Assembly (NCBI GenBank): GCA_964522665.1
Contig: CAZFVY010000008.1
Location: forward strand, 43,114-107,113
Direction: 5' to 3'
Origin: CAZFVY01 sp964522665
Lineage (GTDB): Bacteria > Verrucomicrobiota > Verrucomicrobiia > Limisphaerales > CAZFVY01
DNA: 64,000 nt
Part shown: positions 55,947-63,984 of the stretch, one piece after another
Layout: each line of letters starts with the position of its first letter
How positions within the stretch are numbered: the stretch's first letter is position 1
The notes under the pieces: model-generated
The model's input: only the letters and a program-made list of their open reading frames with translations
Told to the model about the DNA's origin: nothing
Database searches by the model: none
Translations under genes and position numbers: made by a program

Positions 55947-56315
55947 TTAAACTTGGAGCCGCATTAACTCCTGATAGCCGTCCAGGAGCTTGTTCCGCAC
56001 TTGCACCATCAGCTGAAAGGAGACGTTTGCCTCTTCCATCGAAACCATGGCCTGATGCAGAGGGACGTTTTGTCCGGCGAGCATCCCCGAGACGGCGTCA
56101 GCGGCGGTGGTCTGCTTCGCATTGACTTCGCCGACAAACTTGCCCAGCACTCCCGAAAAGGGCAGCGCGGCCTGCGTCTGACTCGGGTCCGCAATCGCGC
56201 CCGCCCCACCAGCCTGCGCGAGCGGATCCGTCGCGCTGCCCGGCAAGGGGTTCGGACGCACGTTCGCGTAGTTGAGGTAGGAACTGTAAACGCTATTGAG
56301 ACCGACGGGATTCAT
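55947..56315 (-). CDS. fliE: Flagellar hook-basal body protein FliE
   Basis: A 122-residue protein. The N-terminal half is variable and Pro/Ala-rich; the C-terminal half has FVGEVNAKQTTAADAVSGMLAGQ and the family-specific HQAMVSMEEANVSFQLMVQVRNKLLDGYQELMR (two contiguous blocks). FliE joins the MS ring to the rod and starts rod export. It follows flgC by 11 nt, the normal flgB-flgC-fliE order. Confidence 0.93.
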   Translation of the reverse strand: MNPVGLNSVYSSYLNYANVRPNPLPGSATDPLAQAGGAGAIADPSQTQAALPFSGVLGKFVGEVNAKQTTAADAVSGMLAGQNVPLHQAMVSMEEANVSFQLMVQVRNKLLDGYQELMRLQV

Positions 56316-56326
56316 GGCGTATTAAA

Positions 56327-56752
56327 TTAGTGTTTCCCGATCGACAGAGTTTGCAACGTCATGGTGCGAGCATTGCGGATGACCGCCAGGTTGGCCTCAA
56401 ACGCGTGCGACGCGGCGATGAGGTCCGCCATTTCTTCGTGGATATTGATCGCGGGATACGCGACCTCCCCTTGGGCATTGGCGTCCGGATGACCCGGCTC
56501 ATAAACCATGTTCGGGGGTTTGGAAGCGTTCATGATCCGCCCGATCTTAACCGACTGCGGAACCGCTTCCGAGTCTTCCCCCATCTGGTTTCCCAAAACC
56601 GTCTCGAATTTGACCACCTGCCGTTGGTAAGGTCCGCCACTCTCGGTGCGGGTCGTGTTCGCGTTGGCGATATTCTGCGAGATGACCTCCAAACGGATAC
56701 GCTCGGCTTCGAGCGCCGAAGCGGTTGATTTAAGGCCGGGCAAAAGGTTCAT
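56327..56752 (-). CDS. flgC: Flagellar proximal rod protein FlgC
   Basis: A 141-residue rod protein with the N-terminal signature LEAERIRLEVISQNIANANTTRTESGGPYQR (in part) and the C-terminal coil NIHEEMADLIAASHAFEANLAVIRNARTM. Typical length. Its start is 2 nt after the flgB stop. Confidence 0.95.
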   Translation of the reverse strand: MNLLPGLKSTASALEAERIRLEVISQNIANANTTRTESGGPYQRQVVKFETVLGNQMGEDSEAVPQSVKIGRIMNASKPPNMVYEPGHPDANAQGEVAYPAINIHEEMADLIAASHAFEANLAVIRNARTMTLQTLSIGKH

Positions 56753-56754
56753 AG

Positions 56755-57135
56755 TTAGACAGTGCCGGAGATGGCCGATCGCAAACGCGCCAGCGAGCCA
56801 CTGATGAACTGGGTCTCGAGGTTGTGCGTGAGCACGTTCTCTTGCTGTTTCAGCAACTCAGTGTCGAGTTGCACGGTGTTGCCGTCGCGGTTCGGGGCCC
56901 CGGCGTTTTTATCGACCACCAGCCGGGGCTGAACCCGAGAGATGTCGCTCGCGCTCTGCTCACCGATTGCGCGGCTCAATTCGGACCCAAAACTTGGCTC
57001 AACGTCGATCCGCTTATAGTTCGGGGTCTCCAGATTAGCCAAATTGCTCGCGATGGCCTCCTGGCGCATCACGGTCGCGTCGAGCATTTTCTTTAGCCCT
57101 TGGTAGTTGGGGCTGGCAAATAGTCCGTTAACCAT
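56755..57135 (-). CDS. flgB: Flagellar proximal rod protein FlgB, first gene of the operon
   Basis: A 126-residue rod protein. The N-terminal signature is VMRQEAIASNLANLETPNYK, and ENVLTHNLETQFISGSLARLRSAI closes it. It is the first gene of the leftward flagellar operon of more than 20 genes, with very short gaps throughout. A sigma-54-type promoter lies 20-35 nt upstream of the ATG, implying a very short leader; no strong ribosome binding site is visible. Confidence 0.95.
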   Translation of the reverse strand: MVNGLFASPNYQGLKKMLDATVMRQEAIASNLANLETPNYKRIDVEPSFGSELSRAIGEQSASDISRVQPRLVVDKNAGAPNRDGNTVQLDTELLKQQENVLTHNLETQFISGSLARLRSAISGTV

Positions 57136-57154
57136 AAAATTCCAAGCTCACACA

Positions 57155-57170
57155 AGCAGCCAACGTGCCA
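57155..57170 (-). promoter_or_regulatory. Candidate sigma-54 promoter of the flgB operon
   Basis: On the minus strand this reads TGGCACGTTGGCTGCT. It matches the sigma-54 consensus TGGCACG-N4-TTGCW with GG at -24 and GC at -12 exactly spaced and a single departure (C for the first T of TTGC). Transcription would start about 9-10 nt before the flgB ATG. Enhancer sites for an activator were not recognised. A weaker GG-N10-GC match on the plus strand (57192-57206) could serve the divergent gene. Confidence 0.72.
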
Positions 57171-57411
57171 CCACTCGTTTTGTCCGCCGATTGGCAACTG
57201 AGGAGCGCCAATCCGCCCATCAATCCTGGCCCCGCCACAGGCGAGGGAGAATTCGGACCGATTTCGTGGCGAGGACCCCAGCGACCACGCTGCCCAAGCG
57301 ATGAGGTAAATCTTTCCCAACCTCCAGAGGGTCAGAGTTTGAACAGGGAAAATATTGCCATAGCGCATTAAAGCATTGCAAAAAGGCCTCCCAACCCCTA
57401 GGATGCTGCCT

Positions 57412-59973
57412 ATGAGCCGAGTCTGGCTAAAATCATTCTGGGCCGCCGAAGCGAGCGAGAAACCGGCCAATCGACGAGCTTTGCTCGGAGGCCGGTTGTG
57501 CGCTGGCGCCTGGCGTTGGTACGGCGCCCAAACGCTCGCGCTTGTGGCGGGCATTGCCTTGGGATTCGGGACGACTCAAACCGGCCTCGCTCAAATCGTA
57601 CCGAAGGCATCGGAACAACCTAAACCTGAAGAAATTACACGTCAATCAAACGCTTCGACCAACGCCGTTGCGTCCGTGCCGCACGTCACGCCGGAACAAC
57701 TTGAATTAGCGCGCAAACTATTGCGGGAAAAGATCGCCGAACTTCTCCGTTTGGCGGCGGTGATGGTCCGTTCGGGCGCGCCGACAAACGCCGCCGCCAC
57801 GAACGGGGCAACCGCGAAGTTAGCGCCGTCGCCGACAACCAAATCGGGCGCCGACAAAGCGGCTGCCGCATTACCCGCAACTGGAACCAACGCCCCCCAG
57901 GCGAAACTCGTGTCGCCATCAAAGGAAGCTGATAAGCCAGCGACGACGAACAAAGTGGTCCAATCGGCGCCGGAAAAAAAGACGGCCACGACCAATAACC
58001 GGCCCGCGTCCGCTCGCACGGGAAAACTCCCGTCCTCCGCCACCGACAAACCGATGGCCTCGACGGCGACGAATGGCGTGGCTGGATCTCTGACGAATCT
58101 CCCCCCTGCGCAGTTGGCCAAGTCCGACACCAATAGCGTGACGGCGCCTGGCACAAACCCGGCCGCCAAGAACGGTGAAACGTCACCGGCAAAAGCGGTG
58201 GAAGTGGCCCCCGAAAAGCCAATCGCCGAACTGGACAAAACCGATGAGGCCGCCGCCGCCGCGGCCCAGAACGTGGCCACGAACATGTCCAACCTCCCGA
58301 GCCTTTTTTCGCTCGGAAACAAATCGCGCCGGGCCAGTCGAACACAGTTCAAGAAACCGACGCCCGAGGAACTCGCCGAATACGAGCGCGCGGCCACGAA
58401 TGGCGACCCGGGCGCGGCGTTCAATTTGGGATTAGCCTATCAACGCACCGGCGATACCAACCAGGCCACGAACGTGTTCAAATGGTATTTGGCTTCCGCC
58501 CTCAAGAACTACGCGCCCGCCGAGGCGAATCTGGGCTACTGCTACGATTTCGGGGTTGGCGTCCGGGCAGACCCGCAGATCGCCGCCAAGTGGTATCTCG
58601 AAGCGGCCCGGCAAGGCAACGCGCTGGCCCAGTACAACTTAGGAAAAAAATACCTGTCTGGTAGAGGCGTCATCGCCGACCCGAAGGAAGCTCAAAAATG
58701 GTTTTTGCGAGCGGCCGAGCAAGGTTTGGTCGAGGCCTACTTCTGCGCTGGCCAAGGCTACGCGAATGACAAGACGCACCCCGATTATGCCAACGCGTTC
58801 ACGATGTTCCGCAAGGCCGCCGAAAGGTCGGGCGACGATCCCGGCTACGCCCCAGCCCAGCACGCGCTCGGGTATATCTTTCAGACGGGGAAACTGCGGG
58901 AGAAAAACGATAAGGAGGCGATGAAATGGTATCAGATGGCGGCGAGCCAGGGCTTCGCGGATTCCCTCTACAACCTGGCGAAGTATTATGAATCGGGCAC
59001 CATCGTAACCGCGGATCCGGGAGCCGCGTTGCGAATGTACTCCGAAGCGGCTAACTTGGGCAGTCCCCCAGCGCAGTACGAGCTAGGTATTTGTTACTAT
59101 AACGGTATCGGAACGAAACCTGACATGGTTCAGGCCTTTAAGTGGTGGAGCTTGGCCGCCGCCCAGGGAACCGACGGCGAGGTGCGGGAACTGGCCGGTC
59201 GCAATCTGGTCATGCTGGCATCGCTCATGCGACAAGACGAGATCGCCAAAGGCCAGCAATTGGCCATCGACTTCGTGCCGGCAGAGTTGCCGACAGACGA
59301 TCCGAAATACTTGAGCGACGCCGTCCCGAAACCAGAGAAAATCAAACGCGTCGGCACGGGCTGTATCATTACCGCCGACGGCTACGTCGTCATCAATTCC
59401 CACACGATCAGCCCAAACGGAAGCTATCGGGTTCTAACCGAAGGAGGCAGCTTTTCCGCCGTTCTCGTGCGCGCCGACTTGCTCAAGGAACTCGCGATTT
59501 TGAAGATCGATGGAACGTTCCAGCCGCTGACGCTTACATCAAGCCGGGATGCCACCGTCGGAGACGGCATCATGGTGGTTGGATTTGACAACCCGAAAGA
59601 GACGGAATTCAAGCCGACCTTTGTCGAAGGCCAAATCACCGATGTGCTTGGGCCTGATCCCCGCAAGTTCACCTTGGACCCGGAAATCGCGCCGACTTTT
59701 GGCGGCGCCGCCGTGGTTAATCGCCGGGGCTTCGCGGTCGGTGTGATGATGAGTTTGAGCGCCTTGGAAGAGAGCCAGTCGGCGACCGAAGCGGGCGTTG
59801 CCCCTACCAACCACATCAAATCCGCCATGAAGAGCGATCAGTTGCTCGCGTTTCTGGCGACCATCCCTGAAGTCAAACCAACGGTCGTCAGCTCGAAATC
59901 GGGCGTCGAGGAAAAACGGGACGAGATGCTTTTTAAGGTTCGCATGGCAACCGTTTTAGTAATTGCTTTATAG
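57412..59973 (+). CDS. Sel1-repeat protein with inactive trypsin-like domain
   Basis: An 853-residue protein of unknown role, divergent from flgB. A hydrophobic signal-like segment (TLALVAGIALGFGTTQTGLAQ, in part) is followed by a long Ala/Thr/Lys-rich region (about 60-300), then about seven Sel1/TPR-like repeats (about 325-600; for example AEANLGYCYDFGVGV, AQYNLGKKYLSGRGV, AQYELGICYYNGIGT). The C-terminal about 190 residues resemble an HtrA-type trypsin domain (GTGCIITADGYVVINSHTI; ELAILKID; FGGAAVVNRRGFAVGV). The histidine is present, but the aspartate position reads ELAI and the usual GNSGGP serine is replaced in TFGGAA, so it is probably not a protease. The ATG at 57412 is preferred; 57403 and a TTG at 57376 are alternatives. 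Confidence 0.8.
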   Translation: MSRVWLKSFWAAEASEKPANRRALLGGRLCAGAWRWYGAQTLALVAGIALGFGTTQTGLAQIVPKASEQPKPEEITRQSNASTNAVASVPHVTPEQLELARKLLREKIAELLRLAAVMVRSGAPTNAAATNGATAKLAPSPTTKSGADKAAAALPATGTNAPQAKLVSPSKEADKPATTNKVVQSAPEKKTATTNNRPASARTGKLPSSATDKPMASTATNGVAGSLTNLPPAQLAKSDTNSVTAPGTNPAAKNGETSPAKAVEVAPEKPIAELDKTDEAAAAAAQNVATNMSNLPSLFSLGNKSRRASRTQFKKPTPEELAEYERAATNGDPGAAFNLGLAYQRTGDTNQATNVFKWYLASALKNYAPAEANLGYCYDFGVGVRADPQIAAKWYLEAARQGNALAQYNLGKKYLSGRGVIADPKEAQKWFLRAAEQGLVEAYFCAGQGYANDKTHPDYANAFTMFRKAAERSGDDPGYAPAQHALGYIFQTGKLREKNDKEAMKWYQMAASQGFADSLYNLAKYYESGTIVTADPGAALRMYSEAANLGSPPAQYELGICYYNGIGTKPDMVQAFKWWSLAAAQGTDGEVRELAGRNLVMLASLMRQDEIAKGQQLAIDFVPAELPTDDPKYLSDAVPKPEKIKRVGTGCIITADGYVVINSHTISPNGSYRVLTEGGSFSAVLVRADLLKELAILKIDGTFQPLTLTSSRDATVGDGIMVVGFDNPKETEFKPTFVEGQITDVLGPDPRKFTLDPEIAPTFGGAAVVNRRGFAVGVMMSLSALEESQSATEAGVAPTNHIKSAMKSDQLLAFLATIPEVKPTVVSSKSGVEEKRDEMLFKVRMATVLVIAL

Positions 59974-60016
59974 CGGCGAAGTCGGCCTAAGAATTGCTTC
60001 ACTACCCTTTTCAAGT

Positions 60017-60292
60017 ATGCGTTTAGTCATCGTGCTGGCCGGGATCCTCGGATTCCTCAGCGTTGTCATCGTGAGCCTGGCTTGGGGCAAGCCGGTGGAG
60101 AAGAGCATTGTCAGCGGGGTCTTGGTGGCCCTGGTCTCGGCCGTACTCTCGCGCTGGTGGATGAAAGTCTGGCTTTCGAATTGGCAGCAGGCCAGCCAGG
60201 CTAACGAAGCGATCGCGATGCTCGGCTCCTCCGAAGAAGCGGACAAAGGCCAGCAGTCTCAATTGAAACCAGGTGAACTCAGAAAACCATGA
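60017..60292 (+). CDS. Small two-helix membrane protein, unknown
   Basis: A 91-residue protein with two predicted membrane helices (about 2-22 and 29-47: LVIVLAGILGFLSVVIVSL and IVSGVLVALVSAVLSRWW) and a polar C-terminal tail. No family was recognised. The ATG at 60017 is chosen over upstream in-frame codons because the hydrophobic helix starts there. Its 3-prime end overlaps the GTG start of fliA by 20 nt, so translation of fliA may depend on it. Context suggests a flagellum-related role, but this is inference only. Confidence 0.65.
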   Translation: MRLVIVLAGILGFLSVVIVSLAWGKPVEKSIVSGVLVALVSAVLSRWWMKVWLSNWQQASQANEAIAMLGSSEEADKGQQSQLKPGELRKP

Positions 60293-61094
60293 CGCTCCGG
60301 CGCCCGACGCGGAAAGTCGCGGCGCCGATGCTTTCTGCGGCAAAGCCATAAAACTTTACCAGAAGGTCGGCATCCTCGAGTACACCGAAGATGAGATGAT
60401 CGTCAAGTACACGCCGTTGGTGATCAAGTTGGTTCACCAAATCGCGCCGATGACTCGCTCCGTCGTGGATTTCGAAGACCTAAAGAACGTCGGCTACTTT
60501 GCTTTGGTTCAATCCGTCCGCTCATTCAATCCGACTTTGGGCGTCGCCTTCGAAGTCCACTGCCGGACGCGAATTCGTGGCGCCATCCTCGACGAACTCC
60601 GTAAGAATTATCCGGTTCCGCGCTCGATCTATTCCAAGTGGAAAAAACTCGAAAGAACTATTCAGGAGCAGGAAGAAAAACTCGGACGACCGCCGACGGA
60701 GGCCGAGTTGGCGACCCTCTTGGAGATCAGCGTCGATGAGTATCGGGAACTGCTCGATGAACTTCGTCCAGTGGCTTACGTCTCCTTGGATGAAATCTCC
60801 TCCCCGAGTGAATCGGAAGATTTCTCCCCTTTCCAGGCGGAGGATATCAATCAAGTCGATCCGGCGGGACAAGTCGCCGCCTTAGACCTTCAGGAATTGA
60901 TCCGGAATCGCCTTCACCAGATGTCCCCTCAACAGCAAAAGATCCTCGCGTTCTACTATTACGAAGGCTTGCGCTTCAAGGATATCGCCATGCTCCTGAG
61001 CTTGAGCGAGTCCCGCGTGTGCCAAATTCATACCGAAGCCATTCTGGCCCTGCGAGCATACCTTGACAGGAAAGAGAGTTTAGTCAATAACTAG
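60273..61094 (+). CDS. fliA: Flagellar sigma factor FliA (sigma-28)
   Basis: A 273-residue group 3 sigma factor. Region 2 covers about 42-115 (KYTPLVIKLVHQIAP, VDFEDLKNVGYFALVQSV, RIRGAILDELRKNY), region 3 about 125-190 and region 4 about 210-268 (QKILAFYYYEGLRFKDIAMLLSLSESRVCQIH). The RGAILDELR segment is characteristic of FliA. It directs late flagellar genes such as flagellin and motors. The GTG at 60273 is the first possible start because an in-frame stop lies just upstream; the first internal ATG would remove part of region 1-2. No FlgM anti-sigma gene is in the window. Confidence 0.93.
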   Translation: MNSENHDAPAPDAESRGADAFCGKAIKLYQKVGILEYTEDEMIVKYTPLVIKLVHQIAPMTRSVVDFEDLKNVGYFALVQSVRSFNPTLGVAFEVHCRTRIRGAILDELRKNYPVPRSIYSKWKKLERTIQEQEEKLGRPPTEAELATLLEISVDEYRELLDELRPVAYVSLDEISSPSESEDFSPFQAEDINQVDPAGQVAALDLQELIRNRLHQMSPQQQKILAFYYYEGLRFKDIAMLLSLSESRVCQIHTEAILALRAYLDRKESLVNN

Positions 61095-61226
61095 CGCAAC
61101 CGATTTGAAAGCCGTGCGCGGGTGGGACATAGACGGCCTCAGACGCCCGAGCTCGGCACGGGTGGCGGCGTTGTTGGTTCATCCAAATTGTGGCGCGGTT
61201 GTGGTTTGGTTCAATAGCAGACTCTT

Positions 61227-62090
61227 ATGGTAATCATCGTCGGACTACTGGTGTTACTGGGCGGCTCGCTGACCGGCTTTATGATTGGCAGCGGCAAACC
61301 GGCTGAGCTGATTCATCCGGCGGAGATCATAACGATCGGGAGCATGACGATCGGGGCGCTCATTATCATGTCGCCCCTCAAGGTCCTCAAAGCCATTCTC
61401 AAGATTTCCCTCGCGGTCATGAAGGGCGCTCCGTACAAGAAAAACGACTACGAGGAACTGCTCAAAGTCATGTATGAATTGTTCGTCCTCGGTCGCCGCA
61501 ACGGCATGATCGCTTTGGAAGAGCACGTGATGAAGCCGGCCGAAAGCAGCCTCTTCAAAAAGTATCCGTCGTTTCACAAAAACCACGAAGCCGTTGAGTT
61601 CTTCTGCGACGGCCTGCGCCCGATCGTGGACGGCCGCATCAAACCGGACCAACTCGAGCCGTTAATGAGCAACCAGCTCGCCGCGCTCGAGCACGAAAAA
61701 CATTTGCCACCCTTGGTGCTGAGCAAGACCGCCGATGCGCTGCCGGGGTTCGGGATCGTCGCGGCCGTGCTGGGTATCGTGATTACAATGGGTAAGATTA
61801 GCGGTGACGTCAGCAAGGTCGGAGAAAGCATCGCGGCCGCGCTCACGGGAACGTTCATCGGCGTGTTCATGTGCTACGGCGTCGTCGGCCCCCTGGCGAC
61901 CAACATCGAATTTTACAACTCCAGCATCATGGAGTATCTGAATTGCATCAAAGCCGCGGTGGTCGGTTTCGCGAACGGCCTGCCGCCCTTGGTGGCCGCG
62001 GAAATCGGGCGCCGGGTTTTGGATGAAGGCAACCGGCCGAACGCCGAGGAGCTCGAGACGATGCTCAAGACCATGGCCACCGGCAAATAA
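61227..62090 (+). CDS. motA: Flagellar motor stator protein MotA
   Basis: A 287-residue stator protein with four membrane helices (about 1-21, 32-50, 170-190, 200-222). The cytoplasmic loop has LVLGRRNGMIALEEHV-like residues (here ELFVLGRRNGMIALEEH), and helix 3 contains the conserved PGFGIVAAVLGIVITMG. Length and motifs are normal for the MotA/PomA family. The 132-nt gap after fliA may hold its own promoter, but no sigma-28 box was convincing. motB follows after 32 nt. Confidence 0.95.
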   Translation: MVIIVGLLVLLGGSLTGFMIGSGKPAELIHPAEIITIGSMTIGALIIMSPLKVLKAILKISLAVMKGAPYKKNDYEELLKVMYELFVLGRRNGMIALEEHVMKPAESSLFKKYPSFHKNHEAVEFFCDGLRPIVDGRIKPDQLEPLMSNQLAALEHEKHLPPLVLSKTADALPGFGIVAAVLGIVITMGKISGDVSKVGESIAAALTGTFIGVFMCYGVVGPLATNIEFYNSSIMEYLNCIKAAVVGFANGLPPLVAAEIGRRVLDEGNRPNAEELETMLKTMATGK

Positions 62091-62122
62091 CGTCGCGCGC
62101 AAAACCACTCGAAGGATAACTT

Positions 62123-62854
62123 ATGGCAGCAGGCGGAGGTGGATCATGGAAAGTCGCGTATGCGGATTTCGTCACCGCCATGATGGCCTTGTTCCTCGTC
62201 CTCTGGATCACCAATCAGAGCGAAAAAGTCAAAGGCGCCGTCGAGTCTTACTTTAAGAATCCCTGGAAATCCCCGTTGAAGGATTCTACCGGCATCATCC
62301 CCGTTAAAAACGCGGATGTCGTCCAGTCGTCGAAGTCGCATAACGAGAGTCCCTCCGTCGTTCAACTCAATTTCGTCAAACGCATCAACGACGAAGACTT
62401 GGTCAAGACGTTCGTCGAAAGCCCGGAATTTCGCGAAAATAAATCGTTGAATATCGAGGTGACGGACGAAGGCCTGCTCATCAACTTTCTGGACAATCCG
62501 AGCCAGCCCACCTTCAACCGGGACAGCGCCGATTTCACCGACTACGGCAAGTGGGTCTTTAGCACCGTCGCGTGGAATATCGCGCGGTACCCTTCGAACG
62601 CCATCGAATTAAACGGGCATACCGAACGCAATTACAAGCCGAGCGCGAAAGACGGACCGGGAGCGTGGGAGATTTCAACCCGGCGCGCCTTGGCCTGTCA
62701 AAAATTGCTCGTTGAGAATGGCGTTGGCGAATCCCAGATCAAGAAGGTTTCCGGCTTGGGCGGGACGACACCGATGAAGAAGGTTGGCTCGCCGGACGAC
62801 CCCACCAACCGGCGCGTCACGATTCTGCTGCGCTCGGGCGTCGATCAACCTTAA
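62123..62854 (+). CDS. motB: Flagellar motor stator protein MotB
   Basis: A 243-residue stator protein. The N-terminal helix WKVAYADFVTAMMALFLVLW carries the ion-binding aspartate D15. A plug/linker region precedes the OmpA-like peptidoglycan-binding domain (about 115-240), with LNGHTERN and the NRRV residues in TNRRVTILLRS. The helix sequence resembles proton-driven MotB types. The N-terminal cytoplasmic tail is very short. It forms the 5:2 complex with MotA. Confidence 0.95.
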   Translation: MAAGGGGSWKVAYADFVTAMMALFLVLWITNQSEKVKGAVESYFKNPWKSPLKDSTGIIPVKNADVVQSSKSHNESPSVVQLNFVKRINDEDLVKTFVESPEFRENKSLNIEVTDEGLLINFLDNPSQPTFNRDSADFTDYGKWVFSTVAWNIARYPSNAIELNGHTERNYKPSAKDGPGAWEISTRRALACQKLLVENGVGESQIKKVSGLGGTTPMKKVGSPDDPTNRRVTILLRSGVDQP

Positions 62855-62862
62855 CCCTCCGG

Positions 62863-63294
62863 ATGCTCTTACGCGCGATGGCCGAGAAGTTCGTACCCTT
62901 CCTAAAGCGAACCTCCGAGGTTGAAGCCTCGCCGGAATTTCAGTTTTCGCAGTACCAGCCGTCGGTGATTAAACTGAAGCCGACCATGACCGCGCCCCCC
63001 ATCGATCGGGGAAGCCTGCGCGCGCGGCTCGTTGGTGATCTTCGCAATGCCGTCGCTCTTGGTCTCGCGCCCGAGGTCGTCCAACAATACCTCGGCGATC
63101 TGGCCGCCCTCGACTCTTTCTCCCACGCGGGCGTGGGCCACTCGAACGCGGTGCACTACGATCGCCTGCACACCTCGCTCGGCGGCTCCCATGACAAGCC
63201 GAACATTTCCCTCCAAAAGGACGGTGACAAGGTGACTCACGTGACGATTGAATGCCGTTGCGGTGAGGTCATTCCCCTCGACTGTATCTATTAG
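62863..63294 (+). CDS. Unknown protein with C-terminal Cys-X-Cys...Cys motif
   Basis: A 143-residue protein not assigned to a known family. The N-terminal half is basic and mixed; a helical stretch (RARLVGDLRNAVALGLAPEVVQQYLGDLAAL) is followed by a polar region and an ending THVTIECRCGEVIPLDCIY with three cysteines that could bind a metal. No signal peptide or membrane helix. It starts 8 nt after motB in the same direction, so it probably shares the mot transcript and has a motor-related role; this is inferred only from position. Nothing further is encoded to the right edge. Confidence 0.7.
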   Translation: MLLRAMAEKFVPFLKRTSEVEASPEFQFSQYQPSVIKLKPTMTAPPIDRGSLRARLVGDLRNAVALGLAPEVVQQYLGDLAALDSFSHAGVGHSNAVHYDRLHTSLGGSHDKPNISLQKDGDKVTHVTIECRCGEVIPLDCIY

Positions 63295-63339
63295 GCCTTA
63301 AAGCGGCAGAGGGAGGGGCCTCACCGCTCGCGCGGCTCC

Positions 63340-63845
63340 AATCTCGGCGCGCGGTTCTGTGAACCGCAGCGCGTCCAAACTTGGGGGCGCGAACGGCGAC
63401 TCTGGGGCCGTTCCGCCGGAAGCCGCCGCTGCGGGTTGTAAACCCGCGCTCCTGGCGCGGACTCGCATTCGACGACGGACTCCGCTCGTGAGCAAGCTTT
63501 TCCAATAAAACCAGAACGCTGCGGTTCGCCCGCAACCCGGCGCGCGGTTCTGTGAACCGCAGCACGTCCAAACGTCGGGGCGCGAACGGCGACTCTGGGG
63601 CCGTTCCGCCGGCAGCCGCCGCTGCGGGTTGTAAACCCGCGCTCCTGGCCTAGGCTCCCATTTTGACGACGGACTCTGGTCGCGAGCAAGCTTTTCCAAT
63701 GAACCCGGAACGCTGTGGCTCGCCCGCGACCCCGGAGCGCGGTTCTGTGAACCGCAGCGCGTCCAAACGTCAGGCCGCTAACGACAACTCTGGGGACGTT
63801 CTTCCGGCAGCCGCCGCTGCGGGTTGTAAACCCGCGCTCCGCTCC
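63340..63845. repeat. Three tandem copies of the two-hairpin dispersed repeat
   Basis: Three units with period 193-195 nt. Each has a GCGGTTC/GAACCGC hairpin (starting 63351, 63544, 63739) and a GCGGGTT/AACCCGC hairpin (starting 63431, 63624, 63819), always exactly 80 nt apart, separated by a spacer ending AGCAAGCTTTTCCAAT. They are inverted relative to the copy near 1550. Minus-strand frames through them (with recurring GFTTRSGG and AAVHRTARR) are repeat translations. No gene is seen in 63295-64000. Confidence 0.9.
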
Positions 63846-63954
63846 GCCCCTTTGATTGCGAGATTCAATTGAGCGTTTCCACCGGGCGTAAGGAGCTTTC
63901 AGTTCAAGTTCGTACTCTTCCGCCAGGCGCGACGCGCCGCCCGGATTTAAAATC

Positions 63955-63984
63955 AAGCAGGCGGCGCGCGCGCGCCGCCTGCTT
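63955..63984. terminator. Perfect 30-bp palindrome, possible terminator
   Basis: A GC-rich perfect palindrome with arms beginning AAGCAGGCGGCGCGC. On the minus strand it is followed by GATTTTAAA, so it may end a leftward gene lying beyond the window. It could also be a protein-binding or replication-related site. Confidence 0.45.

Noticed and set aside
57093..57554. Minus-strand frame upstream of flgB
   Set aside because: It overlaps flgB and the Sel1 gene N-terminus, covers the sigma-54 site and has no family features.
63321..63956. Minus-strand open frame of about 211 codons at the right end
   Set aside because: It runs through three copies of the hairpin repeat, and its sequence is the repeat translated (GFTTRSGG and AAVHRTARR recur with the repeat period). 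The lone repeat copy near 1550 gives the same peptide on the other strand.
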